DNA of 64,000 nucleotides from Aplectana chamaeleonis (GCA_029168955.1 JAPDOI010001334.1:10001-74000); one strand, 5' to 3'; positions 34,373-46,375 are shown, numbered from the stretch's first letter. The notes: a model not told the origin generated them from the sequence alone. A program made the numbers and translations.

Positions 34373-36582
34373 GTACTCTACAGAACCATTAGTGCTTTCG
34401 ACGATATTTGATATATATCGATCTTTCCCAATTTAACAGATCCAAAGCAGGTTACGTAAAAATGTTCAAACAAATCGTCCAGAATTTTCGTTTTCCGCTT
34501 GTTCACAGGCCCTCAAACGGCAGTGCACAAAAGTAACGGTGCGCCGCACGCTAGGTGGTTTGTGGTTGGAGGGTGTGATGCGTTATGCCCGAAATGGGAG
34601 GGGCTGGGGCGGAGTCGGCTGGCATCAACTGCCCAGGTGGCCGGTCGTAAACACAGGCACGAGGAACGTAATTTTAGCGTTGCACTCATTACAAACAGCG
34701 CCGACGAAGTAACGGACCGTGCAAGCCAATTGACGAGAAGAAAACAGGAGAGAAACTAAAGTGTGGTGAGATAGGACAATATCAACTGTAAAGGAGTTCA
34801 GGAACAGTAGACTTGGAACAAAATCGAATTAATAGTTCATTTATTTATTTATTTGATGAGACGTGGCCAAAGGCACACGTAAAATACACCGAACCGTTAA
34901 TGAACTCTGAACAACAATAAAGAATACATGAGAAGAAACATACTTTAACTGCAACAACAATAAAAAAGAAAAAAGAAAGATTATTTTTTCAGCGATTGAG
35001 AAGCGCGGCTCGCCAGCCGTCTAAATTGTGCTAAAGAGAGCGAAAGAATATTGTTCAGAAAAGTTGAGCAAGAACACAGGAGTACTTCGAATATTCGGGA
35101 TTTGAGTATTCTATTTGTTCGGGAGAGTTTCACACTTCGAATTTTTAGAATATTGGATTTACTTAGTGTTCGATTCATATTTGACTCACTCGAGGAATTA
35201 GATAATGTTTTTTTTTCAAATCGAGTCATTAATAATTTAATCGGTTTTTCGAATTTTCGAGTCATTTGGTACCTTGAATTATCCAATATTCAAATTTCGG
35301 ATATTAGCTCTACTCAGGAAAAAAAGGACGACAAACTTTCCATGATCGAGAACGCGCAAAACAGTCGGAATCAAAATACAGCTCATGAGAGCAAAATAAA
35401 ATAGGTGGGGTCTCCTTTGTTAATGCACCTGCCCATAAGTAGGAAAAAGACAAACGCCTTCCTAGATACGAAATTGCCAGGGTTTCGACACAGGATGAGT
35501 TGCGTCCAACATCTTTGAATTTTTATGCAGTCGACTTTTCTCTTAGGAGCTGCTAAGATGAAAGGTTCAAGAGCAGGAGCGCCACTAGTTAGATCATTAG
35601 CGCTGCGAGCTTATAATATCATAAAGTGATTGAGGCTCGAGATGCCTGCCGCGCAACGTCGCATCCTTTTTCGGATGCAAAGGCAAAATGTAAAAAAAAC
35701 TGGCAATCTGTTCAAATACTGAAACTTGTTCTATTTGTATTCCGTTGGAGTGGAAAAATACCAGGTATATCCTCGAGAATAGCAGATTTTCTGTTGGCGC
35801 CCCCTACTTTTCAGCCACACCTTGTAGTGGATAACAATCTACGGAGAGGCTCTGATAGAGGAAGGAGTCACGCAGTCAATTTTGGCGGTATAATCAGTCT
35901 GTCATCGGGGACGTGGTGTGTGCAAGGTGGCATTTCCAAGCCAATGTAAGCTGTGCAGACAGACTCGTCAAGCGTTAAACACAATGAACTGCACTGCTTT
36001 CGCTAAAATTGAGAAATGGCTTGAGAAAAGAGACGGCCACGAACACAAATAGCGAAAAAGGAGCAAAACTTGTACTAGAATACTTTCCTAAAGTATCGCA
36101 GAAGAGAACTCATTCTGGGTCATCATTTGTGAGTGCAAGTAGCAAATAAAACCAAATGAGAACGATTGACGTAGGATTATCATTCAGAAAAGACATACGC
36201 GTGGAATATCTACCTGGTGGTGATAAAGATGTTTCTATGGACGGTGACGAATATGGAGGATATGGTCGATTAGGTGCAGAAAGGCCACGCACGAATATGA
36301 TCGTTCAGAACAAGTTCAGGCTTAGAGGGGACAGAACATTTGATGACACCGAAATGAGAAGTGGTGCGCTAAAGGTTAGCATTTTTTTTTTGATTCAACA
36401 CACGGCAAAAGTATAAGTAAAATAAGGATTACTCAAATTAAAGCTAGGAACATGAGGGTGATGCGCAGTACACAATGGACAAAAATTTGTGCAAATCCCA
36501 TTCCGCGAACACTGCTTTTCGACGTATTTCGGCCTAATCCATCATAAAACGTAACTAACGCACACGTAAATTTTCTTCACAT
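34373..36582. other. Unassigned stretch
   Basis: No recognised gene; ORFs up to 117 codons on both strands around 35000-35400 overlap each other in an AT-rich patch of GAATATTCGAAT-like words and look like chance frames. A TTTATTTATTTATTT tract lies at ~34840. Confidence 0.5.
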
Positions 36583-36917
36583 TAGTTCCATCCATCACTC
36601 GTGGGTTAGGGAACAAGATTTGGTTCGGGAGGGCTAAAACCTCTATAAGATCTAAATATTTCTTCAACAGAGCTGGCTCCATCTACCTCAAGCTGACCAA
36701 GACCACGGTACTTCGCATTCGCATCTTTTGGAAATACTATTTCTTCTTCTGTTTTGAAGCCGTAATTACATTACTTTATTTTTTTCTCTTCATAGTGTCA
36801 TGGTGAGAGCCTCAGGGCATTGCTGATTCGTGTCCTCCTCGCATTAATTTCGTTGGGTTAATTTTTTCTGTTGTTATATACTGCGTATGCCTTAGGCAGC
36901 ATAAATAAACATAAAAT
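36583..36917 (+). mobile_element. 5'-truncated fragment of the same CR1-like LINE
   Basis: From GTTCCATCCATCACTCGTGG to the tail GCATAAATAAACATAAAATA the sequence matches 34028-34372, the last ~60 codons plus the 3' untranslated part of the LINE at 29232-34372. The frame contains substitutions and shifts. A second, short copy of one family within 2.3 kb confirms the 3' boundary of the element. Confidence 0.88.
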
Positions 36918-36959
36918 AACAACAAGAGCACAGAACAACCGCAGAAACGATTTTTGAGG

Positions 36960-37150
36960 TTTCCCTGCAGATGTGTAGCGGACCCCTCCTGTATAACACT
37001 CATCAGCTGCGAGATCTCAGTTCCTCCAAATAAACGAGATATAAGCGACCACCACAGGCCCGACCCCTTCACGCACCACCACGGGTCACACCCCTCTCTT
37101 GTCTTCCGGGCCCGTAGCGACCCCCTCCCCGCCACCACATAAAGATGGCA
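36960..37150. mobile_element. Partial copy of the MITE found at 43307-43796
   Basis: CGAGATATAAGCGACCACCA and the adjoining CAGGCCCGACCCC block match the reverse complement of ~43600-43745. Ends were not found here, so it may be truncated. Confidence 0.6.
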
Positions 37151-40100
37151 GCCGTCCTGAGGTACATCGCGCCCAGATGCCAACTATTGTCGCAATCCCG
37201 GAGCGATCCTTCCTACAGGATAATTCTATTTGCAAAAACCAGTCATATGCCGGAGTCGAATCACGCACGATGATCGCATCGACAGCGCGCACAGCAGCTG
37301 AACCGCGCGCTCATGTTGTAGGTGCCATTCTTGGTATCAGCAAGGGTGTGAGATGATCAAGACAGTCAACAGCAATCTATCCCATCAAAATCATTCCCTT
37401 TAGGTCTGCAGACCATCCTATTCTGATAGGTTTATTACAAACTATGCACGGCTATCTCTGCTTACACGTTTTCAGCAGTTGCACAATAACAAGTTTTCGA
37501 ATTTGCAAATAGATAAGTTCATGTTTTGTTTTTTTTTTTCGAAAAGTCCGCGGATTACTCTAGAATTAGTCACGGTGATACTTGACGTTGAGAATCATCC
37601 CTTTTCCTCCCGTGCTATACTTACCTTTTAAACCAAGCGGGCGATGTTCCGATTCCAGAATTATACCTATTCTTACAAAACGTATCATTTTTCTTTCGGG
37701 AACCATGTTTGTACATGATCACGCTGCTTGTCGCGAATCGGTGGTTTTCTCCCCCGGGTCCGACACCAGACGTCAGTCCCGGGAGATCCAACCTACGAAC
37801 TCCCTACAGATAACATAACCGACTGTACTAATTAACCCCGGCAAGCTGTATACTGCAATAATAATAATACCCACGATAACACCACATAGCATGCGTTGAC
37901 ACCTGATGCCACCAACTTGAACTTCCCTGCACTAATCAATACGTATCCCGACCATATTATATATAGTGCAAAATATATGACCCTCTTGCATACACAACAG
38001 AACACAAGGTAATATAGATTAGTTTATACTACAAAGATAATGTGGAAAGATCTTAGAGGAGGAGATGAATAGAAATAAGGAACAATATTACAAGAGAAGA
38101 AACGCACCACTGAAGTATTGCATCACGATCAATAATACAGGTTCAGGCCTAAACCTGTTCATCGAGTATGCTCTCCGTGAGCCAGCCGTACAGCAGGTGG
38201 AATAGTAGTGTTCTAAAGGCCAGAGGCCCCGAGACGATGCACAGCACAGGTAGGAATAAAGAGCAGCACAGAGCTGCTGGTAGATGGACCACGCTTGGTT
38301 GCGGCAGGGGCGAAAACTGATGACTCAGACCGCGCCGCCCGAGCCAATCCGAAGGCGTCTCTACCGTGCGTCGGCATTCGTTGCGGGACCGACCGCGCCC
38401 AGAGCACTCCTTGAGGAACGATAGCATCGCGCTTTCGCGACACTCCGCCCCGAAAAAGAATGCATTACAAGGAGTCCCAAATGGGCATAGGCTAGCGGCA
38501 GGGAAGAGCCTGCCTAGCTGTGCGGTCGGTGCTGTCCCCGACCCATTGGGCCTAGTGCCCCTAGATACGGCTGGAACACGAGCGCGGTGGCAATGAACCA
38601 GTCCCAGCCAAATATTGAAGTGAAATAGTCTATAAAAAGGTGGGTAGATTTTGGTAAGTGGCGCTTTCCTTCTCTGCAATAGTTGTTCACGAAGTAAATA
38701 TGTAGATCCTCCAAGATCCCTGTAATATATGCGGTCATTACCGCAAAACGTAAGTGAGTAAATACCGGAGATAAATGAGAGCTAACTACCGGAGTATATG
38801 CGAGTATCATTGTGTGAGTAAGTGAGTAATATACCAGTAAAAAAGGATAAACATACAAAAAAGAAACACAACACAATAAAAGTTACATAGAGATACGTAC
38901 AAGATGTAGATCACTGCATTATCAAGTAACCATCAACCATCAACCGCCTGACGACCATCCGGTACTAATTATGTATCTAAGGAGCTGTGGGTTCAAAATA
39001 TCGTGTACACTGCCTTTAAGGGGCGGGGTCAGATTTGTGGATTCCCTACCCCTCTGGTGCGTTTTTCTCGGTTTTTTCGTCATTTCAGTTCTACCCGGGG
39101 GCCAAACAATCGAATCAGCAATTAATATCAAAATCAAAGATTATCATGAACACTGCCTTTGATGCACCTTTATCCAGTACTGTATATTAAAAGTTTGATA
39201 ACGAGTATCGGCGTGGTTCACTTGGAGAGGAGCTAGTCTACAATATTTCGAATTATCCGGAATTATGAAAGGCCGTCACTGAAAAGTACGAAACAACTTA
39301 TTCACCGCCAACGGGTGCAGAAGTGATACTTTTCCCAACGATCATGGTGGCAGGCAGGCGAAAAATGCCAACTATTAAACAAAGCAGGTACTGCAGAAAG
39401 TTTGTGAGGTTCGCGTACCATTATGATCCAATGAGCTTACAGTACATGCTTGTCGAGAAGCTGGAGAATTATGTAGGGGATGTACTATGGTTGTGCAATA
39501 AAAAATTTCGAACGAACACAGTTTCAAAAATTTGTCATTCCGAGTGAACTCCTGTTTTCGATTATCACAGCGCGGAGCGGTGGCTTTCTCATTGGAATCT
39601 CCTTATCACTAATTATATTTCACCGAGGCCCACCGCTCCGCTGCTCTTGATAATCGAGATCCACAGGTCACTAGTGGTTTGCCAGAGTCTATGTACCTCT
39701 GTTCCCGATTGTGCAGAGTCTCTTGAGTTGGCTTACGTTAGAGGTGCTCGGCCGAGCTGCGTATCTTCCCGGGCCACGCGAGCCGTCCTCCAGAATCTCG
39801 ACGAAGCCGCGTCTCCCCCCCCCCCACCTCGAAGGTAAAAATTTTCGACAAGAAAATGTTCAAAACTCTCACGTCTCCCCAGGTTCTGAAAAGAAAAAAA
39901 AACTATTTGACAGTTTTCACGGTGAAAAATTTTCAAAAAAAAAAGGTTTCTTTCAACTCAAATTGTTTTTCATTTATTAATTGCTGCACTCCCTATCCTA
40001 CTGATGGGCCTAGGATCGCGTAGTTTTGACTTGCTTTTCGCAAAAGAGTAACAATATCTGTGTTGGAAAAAAAGTAATCGAATTTATTACACAGATCACG

Positions 40101-40588
40101 TGGCAACCCAATTATTGCATAGCTAGTACAGAAGATAAGGGAAAATCAAAATGGAAACCAGAAAACGCTTTATACTGGTTCTTCGCTTGCGTTAAGTTTC
40201 GTCCTAATCGTGATCGTGCTGTAACCTAGCAAAAAGTCGGGAATTTTTTTGAAAATGACGAAATAGGCGAACATGAGCTGATAGTAAATTTCTGTACTGA
40301 AGGAAATTACTATGTGGATGCTGAAAGTTTCCTGATTTTCAATGGATTTCAACTCCGGAGTGCGAAATTCTTTCAAATGTCGATCGTTATTCGAGACGTT
40401 TTGAACTCTCGATAACAACTCACTAATCGCAGCATTTCACGACACCTCAGTGCAAAGCTTGTTAAAGGGGGTCACTCAGGATTCGAAGGAGGAATTAATG
40501 ATACACTTTCAGAAATCTAAGCATTTTGATGGAGTTTATTTTTGATGGCTGGCCGCAGTGCAATTTTGAATATTGCTTTAAATGCCTT
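37151..40588. other. Unassigned stretch, no recognised gene
   Basis: Mixed sequence with small ORFs on both strands and no identifiable domain. Short homopolymers occur (T run at 37530, C run at 39817). The largest ORF is listed separately with low confidence. Confidence 0.45.
38149..38679 (-). CDS. Unrecognised ORF, 176 codons, doubtful
   Basis: I do not recognise this ORF. It is more GC-rich than its surroundings in the middle (38300-38560) and encodes a basic, cysteine- and proline-containing N-terminal half, then a hydrophobic segment near residues 135-165 (SLFLPVLCIVSGPLAF). An overlapping 76-codon ORF occupies another minus frame. There is no neighbour to give context. It may be a chance frame or a piece of an unrecognised mobile element. 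Confidence 0.2.
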   Translation of the reverse strand: MQRRKAPLTKIYPPFYRLFHFNIWLGLVHCHRARVPAVSRGTRPNGSGTAPTAQLGRLFPAASLCPFGTPCNAFFFGAECRESAMLSFLKECSGRGRSRNECRRTVETPSDWLGRRGLSHQFSPLPQPSVVHLPAALCCSLFLPVLCIVSGPLAFRTLLFHLLYGWLTESILDEQV

Positions 40589-43086
40589 AAAGGCAGCATA
40601 CACGCTCGTAGACGTAATTGAGATAACTACGAAATCAGGATGGGATGGCACCGAACTCAACGCCCATGCATTATGAAGCGTCAAAAACGATCCAAAATGG
40701 CGCTACACAAGTGAGAACTCGGCCCCCCTGTATTTGCGTCCTCCTTCGAAACAGGGGTGTGTGGTTTACCTATTGCTTCGAAAGAGACACTCCCGGTTGT
40801 TCAGCCTAAGAAGAAGTTCGCCTACGTCTCAGAAGAAACAACATCTACCTACAACAGAGTATGTGTTCTCCGAACTGCAGAAAACTTCGTGGAGGAGAAG
40901 CGTCTGAGGAGGAAGTTGCGTCGGCAGCTTCAAAGTGACCGCGAGCGAGACTGGACGTGTAGAGCTAAGGAGTTCGACAAGGCTTGGGAGGAGAAGAATC
41001 CGAGGAAAGCCTACATGTTGCTGCGACAGTATAGCGGGAAGATGAAGAGATGTTCTTCTGTCTTGAACACTACCAATGGAGTTGCAGTTGGTGATGTGAT
41101 GCTGCCAATATGGAAGGATTACTTCAGTTCACTACTGAATCGTCCAGCGCCATCAGCACCTGAGCTCCCGCATGTTGAGAGAGCACATTACGATGTCAGT
41201 GAGGAACCGCCGACTGAGTCTGATGTTTTGGATTGTGTCCGGAAAATGAAGAATGGAAAGGCTGGTGGAGATGATAACATCACTGCTGAAATGCTGAAAG
41301 CTCTTCCTCCGTCTGGGATTCGTGAAATGACCAACACCATCCAAGCTATATGGATGAGCGAAGGGATACCCGATTCGTGGAGACATGCGATCATCGTACC
41401 TCTTCACAAGAAGCTATCCGTCACGGATCCTAAGAACTACAGAGGAATCTCTCTACTTCGTGTCATGTACAAGGTTTTAGAACGTATCATTCTCGAGCGA
41501 CTTATCAAACATCGTGAAAGAACGACCAGAAATGAGCAAGCCGGTTTTCGACATGAAAGATCGGCCATAGACCAAGTGTTCGACGTGAGAAGAGTAATTG
41601 AATCATGGCAGCGGTATTCGAAGCCATTACAGCTTGCTTTTTTGGACTTTGAAGCCGCGTTTGACCCTCCTCATCGTGATCGATTGCTCAATGCTCTGCG
41701 AGCAGATGGAGTCCCGGAAAAGTATGTTCGGTTAATCGAGGACATGAACAAAGGAACAACAGCAGTAGTTCGTACACCTGTCGAATTTACGTCAGCTTTC
41801 GAGGTGAAAACAGGAGTAAGGCAAGGAGCCGTTGCAGGACCTTTTCTTTTCAACTTCGCCGTTGATGACATCATGCGTAGAGTTGCAGGACAGTTTCCTG
41901 CGGATGTGATCCTAACACCATCAGGACGCTCCCTTGTCGACCTGGAGTACGCCGACGACATCGTGTTATTCGCTGAAAACAACGCAAAACTGCAAAGGGT
42001 TGGGAACCTCGTTTCGAAGTATGCCGCAGCCTATGGACTTCGTCTTCGTCCCGACAAATGCAAGCAGATGTGGGTCTCTCAGAGGCCTTCAACGGGAGTT
42101 TGTGTGGACGGACAACGTATCGAACTGGTGGACGATTTCTGTTATTTGGGCTGTTTGCTGAAGAACGGTGGTAGTTATGCAGTGGATATTCGACAACGAT
42201 GTGCGAAAGCTACGTCTGCATTTAATTCTCTAACCAAGTGTTTGTGGTCTACCACCATCGCGAAGGAAGTCAAGTTGCGCGTCTACCTATCCGCTATTCG
42301 CCCTATCATGATGTACGGATCGGAGACGTGGGCAGCTTTCGAAGACGCAGATGGAAAGGTTGGACTGCACGGAGAGGAAGCTTTTTAGGCGTTTGCTTGG
42401 ATATTTCTGGCCGCGTGTATGCTATAACGAAGACCTTTACAAGGAAATCGACGCAGTACATAAACGCTTGACACAATGGAGGTGCCAGCATCTCCTAACG
42501 CCATCTCAAGCAGCAATGGAAAGGCGACTTCGACTGCCCGGGCATATACTAAGAAGAACGCCGGATCGTCTCGTACAACACGCTTCAAGAATGCTTCCAA
42601 ATCCTGTCTGGAAACGGCCACCTGGGCGTAGGCGAAAGTTCTGGACGGATGTGGTTAAAGAGGATTTGAAGTCACTCGGCATCGAAAGACAGTTCAGGCG
42701 CGATGTTTCGTTTCGCAGGAAATGGATTAGTGACAGCTGGATGGAATGTGTTCAGATTGTAGCTGAAGACCGTGAAAAATGGACACGGCTGGCTACTAGG
42801 ACGGCACACCGCGGTGAAGATGCGGAATGACCGCGTCAGGCGAAAGCCAACCGATTAAGTCAAGTAAGTCACCTATTCCACTACCCACAAACGTCGCCGA
42901 CGGTGGGAATGGCCCAGCTCTCCTATTTTGGAAGAATACGCAATTACAGAAGGCGTGTTCTCACGCCTGTAGCGTCATTGTGAGTAGTTTTTGACTACTC
43001 AAAATGCGTGGGCGTTGTGTTCGGTGCCAAATCATTCTAATTTCGTAGTTGTCGCAATTACGCTTACGAGCGTGTATTCTGCATTT
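40589..43086. mobile_element. TIR-bounded element (GGCAGCATACACGCTC family) enclosing an RTE LINE
   Basis: The left ~165 bp (40589-40756) match the reverse complement of the right ~170 bp (~42917-43086) over their length: AGGCAGCATACACGCTCGTA, GGCACCGAACTCAACGCCCA and GAGAAC...TTGCG blocks occur in order in both. The same end motif defines the element at 964-1628. An RTE retrotransposon fills the space between the arms. The simplest reading is a ~340 bp palindromic MITE into whose centre the LINE inserted. Confidence 0.8.
40757..42830 (+). pseudogene. RTE-type LINE reverse transcriptase, 5'-truncated, one frameshift
   Basis: Open from ~40757 for 543 codons: an arginine-rich N-terminal linker, then reverse transcriptase motifs NYRGISLL (~41440), LAFLDFEAAFD (~41637), GVRQGAVAGPFLFN (~41815), the catalytic YADD (41948-41959) and LRLRPDKCKQMW (~42035). 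A single frameshift near 42345 separates YGSETWAAF from the C-terminal domain, which then reads MERLDCTERKLFRRLLGYFW to the end (42830). The apurinic endonuclease domain is missing, so it is 5'-truncated. The 3' tail GATTAAGTCAAGTAAGTCA (~42855) is the kind of short repeated tail RTE elements carry. Closely similar proteins are very common in hookworm genomes (from memory). Confidence 0.92.
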
Positions 43087-43306
43087 GAGTTGTGGAGTTT
43101 CCGGGTCATCTTACCGCAGTTTGTAGAGAATAGGCCAAGGAATAATACCTTTTGGATCTCAGGACTGTCTTCTTGAAATAAAAAATGGCGTGGACCTTTT
43201 TCGGCCAAAGTCGCGGTTCTGGACAACGGTATTGGACAACGGTGAAACGTGTTTTGGGCGATTTTTTCGTAACTTTGAGATCATGGGAGGGGTGATAGGT
43301 ATCAGG

Positions 43307-43796
43307 TTAAAGGCACAGGACACCCAAAAATTAATTTTCAGATTTCATACCTATCTTGGAGAGAGTCACACGCTGATCACAGTGGTATCTTTACAAACGT
43401 CCAAGACCCCATTTGAACAGAGTTATGGCTCTTCAAAGATGCCTAGATCTCGAAGGCGTAAATGGTGGACGAGTTGTCTCAGGCTTGTATTTCTGTTCAT
43501 TAGCAATCATCGCGTGAGAGAAAGCCAGGATAAGGGAGACAGTCCGGTTGTGGACTGAAGAACGACGACTTGTTGGAATTCATCCATCCATCGAACTGCT
43601 ATCGAGTTCGAAAATTTGTTAGGGGGTCGAGCCTGTGGTGGTGAGCGAAGGGGGCTGGGCCTGTGGTGGTCGCTTATATCTCGCTTATTTGAAGGAAATG
43701 AGATCTGGCATTAGGCACCTGCTATACAGGAGCGGTCTTTTACACAATTACATGAAAATCTCAAAATTCATACCTGAGGGTGTACTGTGCCTTTAA
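43307..43796. mobile_element. MITE with TTAAAGGCACAG ends (~490 bp)
   Basis: The left end TTAAAGGCACAGGACACCC (43307) is matched by the inverted right end GGGTGTACTGTGCCTTTAAA (43796), and AGATTT/CATACC words continue the match inward. The interior includes the CGCTTATATCTCGCTTATTT block also present inverted at ~37030. Non-coding. Confidence 0.7.
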
Positions 43797-43949
43797 AGGG
43801 AATTTTATGGAGATCCTGACTCTTATTTCAGAATTGTGAAAATCTGAAAATTTAAGGGGGGGGGGGACGTACGTTGTCCAATTACCGAAGTAAAAAATTA
43901 GAGCGGTAGTACTTAGGCCCGATTACTGAATGCAACTCGTCTAAAACGG

Positions 43950-44000
43950 TCGACGACGGCTCCGCCTCCTGCTTCTAAGCATTCGCCCTCGCCGACCCGA
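43950..44000. repeat. Short dispersed core shared with the palindrome at 60968-61105
   Basis: GGCTCCGCCTCCTGCTTCTAAGC and the following ATTCGCCCTCGCCGAC occur here and again at 61028-61066 with at most one difference. Here the flanking complementary arms seen at the second locus are absent or decayed. Function unknown. Confidence 0.75.
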
Positions 44001-44267
44001 CGGAGCGCACAGCTTGCTCGGGTGCTGTCCTTTCTATCCTCCCTTCTCGATAAACGCCGTCCCAGTCTCTTGCCTCTCGTTGTACACTTTAGTGTAAACG
44101 CCATGTAGTCTGTCAACGCTCTCCATCATTATTTTATATACGCATAAAAACGCCGTGGGCTATCCAGTTGTGCTATTCATTATTATTGCATACATTATTG
44201 TTATTATCCTATGCTGTTGTTTTTTTATGTGTGCTCGCGTTATGTGTGATTGTTTAATGGTATTCTA

Positions 44268-44289
44268 GGTCTAATTACCCAAGTTTGAG
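44268..44289 (+). other. Genomic SL1 spliced-leader sequence (21 of 22 bases)
   Basis: GGT followed by one mismatch (C for T at 44271) and then TAATTACCCAAGTTTGAG equals the 22 nt nematode SL1 leader. SL1 is normally added to mRNAs by trans-splicing and is not encoded upstream of a gene. Here it lies 16 nt before the ATG at 44306, the normal length of a trans-spliced 5' UTR. Its presence marks the downstream sequence as reverse-transcribed from a mature mRNA. Confidence 0.93.
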
Positions 44290-44636
44290 ATTGGGTTGAA
44301 ACTCAATGGCACAGGAGAGGAGCTCATTTGATGTAAAGCCCGTTGTTTCGAAAGCCAACACTCATGGGCTACATTGGTTGATGGCAGCAGTGTTTGTCGT
44401 AGGGGACCTAGCCGGAGGAGGAATGATCGCACTACCGAACGCACTCGTCAGCAAAGGTCTTATTCCTGGTCTAATACTTATTTCGCTCTGTGCTTTATGT
44501 TCCGGATACACTGGTCTCCAACTGGCAGCTAACTGGACAATGCTGCAAAAGAGGTAGCCTGTATACCGAGGCATTTGTCGCAAGCCCTATGGCGAAATGG
44601 CGTTCCGTGCAAGCGGACCACGCATGAGGTCATTCA

Positions 44637-45191
44637 GTTAGGTTCTTTTATTTGCGTGATGCTCCCAGAACAAGGTAAAAGGGGAGAAACCCTGTGCAAT
44701 TGGAAATGGACACAACTGTAAAACCAATTTATTATACGATTACACACAATAAAATCGCGCACGAACACAACACAATAATTGTTAGCAACAATGCAAACCT
44801 ACTATGAATCAAGTGATGACAGCCCTAAAGTGAAATCCTAATCAAAACAGACTAGCGCGGAGCGGCAGCTTTCAAGGTGGACGAGCGCTGCGCTGAAGAG
44901 GAGGAGATGAGGTGGAGAAAAATATGGAAAATGGGTCCGCGGCGACCCTCAGCACCATTCACAGGAAAACGGAATGAATCTCAACTCCCCGACGAGGCCT
45001 AAAAAACCTCTTCCCGCATATTGCGGCTATTCTGGCGTACAGTAGCCTGTAATCCCTCCATTGCGTACCACTGGGGCTACCGTACACCATAATTGGCGCA
45101 ATGCGGTTTTTTTCCTTTCAGGGAGTTTTCTCACCTATTTTTGTTGTTTCTTTTTTATATTTTCCTCATCTTTTAACCCTCATTCCTCACA
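44637..45191 (-). repeat. 3' LTR of element 1
   Basis: Plus-strand GTTAGGTTCTTTTATTTGCG to ...CCTCATTCCTCACA; near-identical to 48928-49482. Differences include CACCATTCACAGG here against CACCAGGCACAGG in the other LTR. Confidence 0.95.
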
Positions 45192-45206
45192 TGCCTCCTC
45201 TCCCCG
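45192..45206 (-). other. Polypurine tract of element 1
   Basis: On the minus strand GCGGGGAGAGGAGGCA directly precedes the 3' LTR, the expected place and composition for the plus-strand primer. Confidence 0.75.
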
Positions 45207-45316
45207 CAAGATCGTTCCACTCGATCTTACCCAACACCGTACTAGCAGAATAGTAAGAACCTGAAGAAAAATTCACAGAGCTTGACGCTCACAAACGACA
45301 AACGTCGAGCCCATCC

Positions 45317-46342
45317 CTAAGCTCTTACAGCAAATCCTGGATGTCCGGGACCTCCTGCTCCCGTCATTACTGACATCCTGCTGGCCTTAAGTCGCGAGTA
45401 TCGTGGGTGATCCCCGACGCAGCCGTCAACGTGTTCAGGGGCGACCTGTGCCACCCGTTGCCACGTGTTACAGCTTAGCATGCGCGGGCCCGCCACCAAC
45501 GTTACTCCGCTACCTAACACGCTTTGCGGGGTTCTGCATCTGCAATAAGGCTCCTTTAACCACTGCCGCTTTTCGGCTTGCGTGCCGAATTCTCGCCTTT
45601 CCATTAGAACGCGAGCAGCTTCGGTGACCGTCTCCACATTGCGAATTTCAGGAATCGAAGGCACTGGCTGTCGTCGGCATCGAAACAGTCCGTGTAGACG
45701 ATAGCTCTCCTTGTCCACCGCGACCTCTTGATCCGTTCTGAAACAGTTTCTATATGCTTTAGACGCACCTCGTTCAGAACTTTTGATCACCGCACATTTA
45801 GCTGCTAGGGGCCTGCTTCGTTTTCTGGCACGTTTACATGTACCTACTCTAGCCACCGTATCAACACCCGTTACCTTGTTCGTGGGACAACATGCCTGCA
45901 TGCTTTTTCGGCCTACGCCTGCACTTTTCTGCACACTCCCACTTAGCGTTGTCGGTGTAGATATCCTCAGACCCGGTAGACCTGAAGGAATCAACGAGAT
46001 CGTATCTGACGAAACGTCCGCCGATGACGTTTCTACACAGCGCTCTGTCTGCCAATTTCCACTTGCCCTATCGAGATGGAGCGCTGCCGACTGAGCACTT
46101 CCATTCTGTCCAGGGACCTTTGCATAGCCGTCGTATACACTGTTACCTACAATAGAGTACACTCCCTCGCTATCACAGCTGCGCATGCTATTTTGGTACG
46201 CTGCACATCCTTCCAGTTCCGGACATGAACCAACTTCTGGGACAACAACCGTACGCCGCCCCACGCTCGCAGCCGATGTTCCCTGGTCAGTTCCGTTTTC
46301 CGTGACCGAATCCGCACCCACGGTAGGGACTCCAGACCGCAC
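45317..46342 (-). CDS. Element 1, unrecognised C-terminal ORF (341 codons)
   Basis: In the same frame as the protease ORF and separated from it by stop codons near 46376 and 46345. The product is serine- and arginine-rich, with a basic cluster (KRARKRSRPLAAK) and no reverse transcriptase, RNase H or integrase motif. It occupies the position where pol should continue. It may be an unrelated accessory segment, or non-coding sequence that remains open by chance. It ends ~125 nt before the 3' LTR. Confidence 0.35.
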   Translation of the reverse strand: MRSGVPTVGADSVTENGTDQGTSAASVGRRTVVVPEVGSCPELEGCAAYQNSMRSCDSEGVYSIVGNSVYDGYAKVPGQNGSAQSAALHLDRASGNWQTERCVETSSADVSSDTISLIPSGLPGLRISTPTTLSGSVQKSAGVGRKSMQACCPTNKVTGVDTVARVGTCKRARKRSRPLAAKCAVIKSSERGASKAYRNCFRTDQEVAVDKESYRLHGLFRCRRQPVPSIPEIRNVETVTEAARVLMERREFGTQAEKRQWLKEPYCRCRTPQSVLGSGVTLVAGPRMLSCNTWQRVAQVAPEHVDGCVGDHPRYSRLKASRMSVMTGAGGPGHPGFAVRA

Positions 46343-46375
46343 ATCATGTGTTTGTTGGGGATACGCGTCCTTCTT

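Noticed and set aside
35051..35404. 117-codon plus-strand ORF overlapping a 101-codon minus ORF
   Set aside because: AT-rich low-complexity DNA with both strands open and no domain.
37540..37620. Possible 18S rRNA fragment (TCTAGAATTAGTCACGG)
   Set aside because: Only a few bases resemble the rRNA motif and the surrounding sequence does not match.
44306..44557. A functional short transporter gene or first exon followed by a GT intron
   Set aside because: The frame continues unchanged past the TAG and across both LTR insertions, and the upstream SL1 shows it is a processed copy. The GTAG at 44553 is the mutated AGG-TGG codon pair, not a splice donor needed for a better model.
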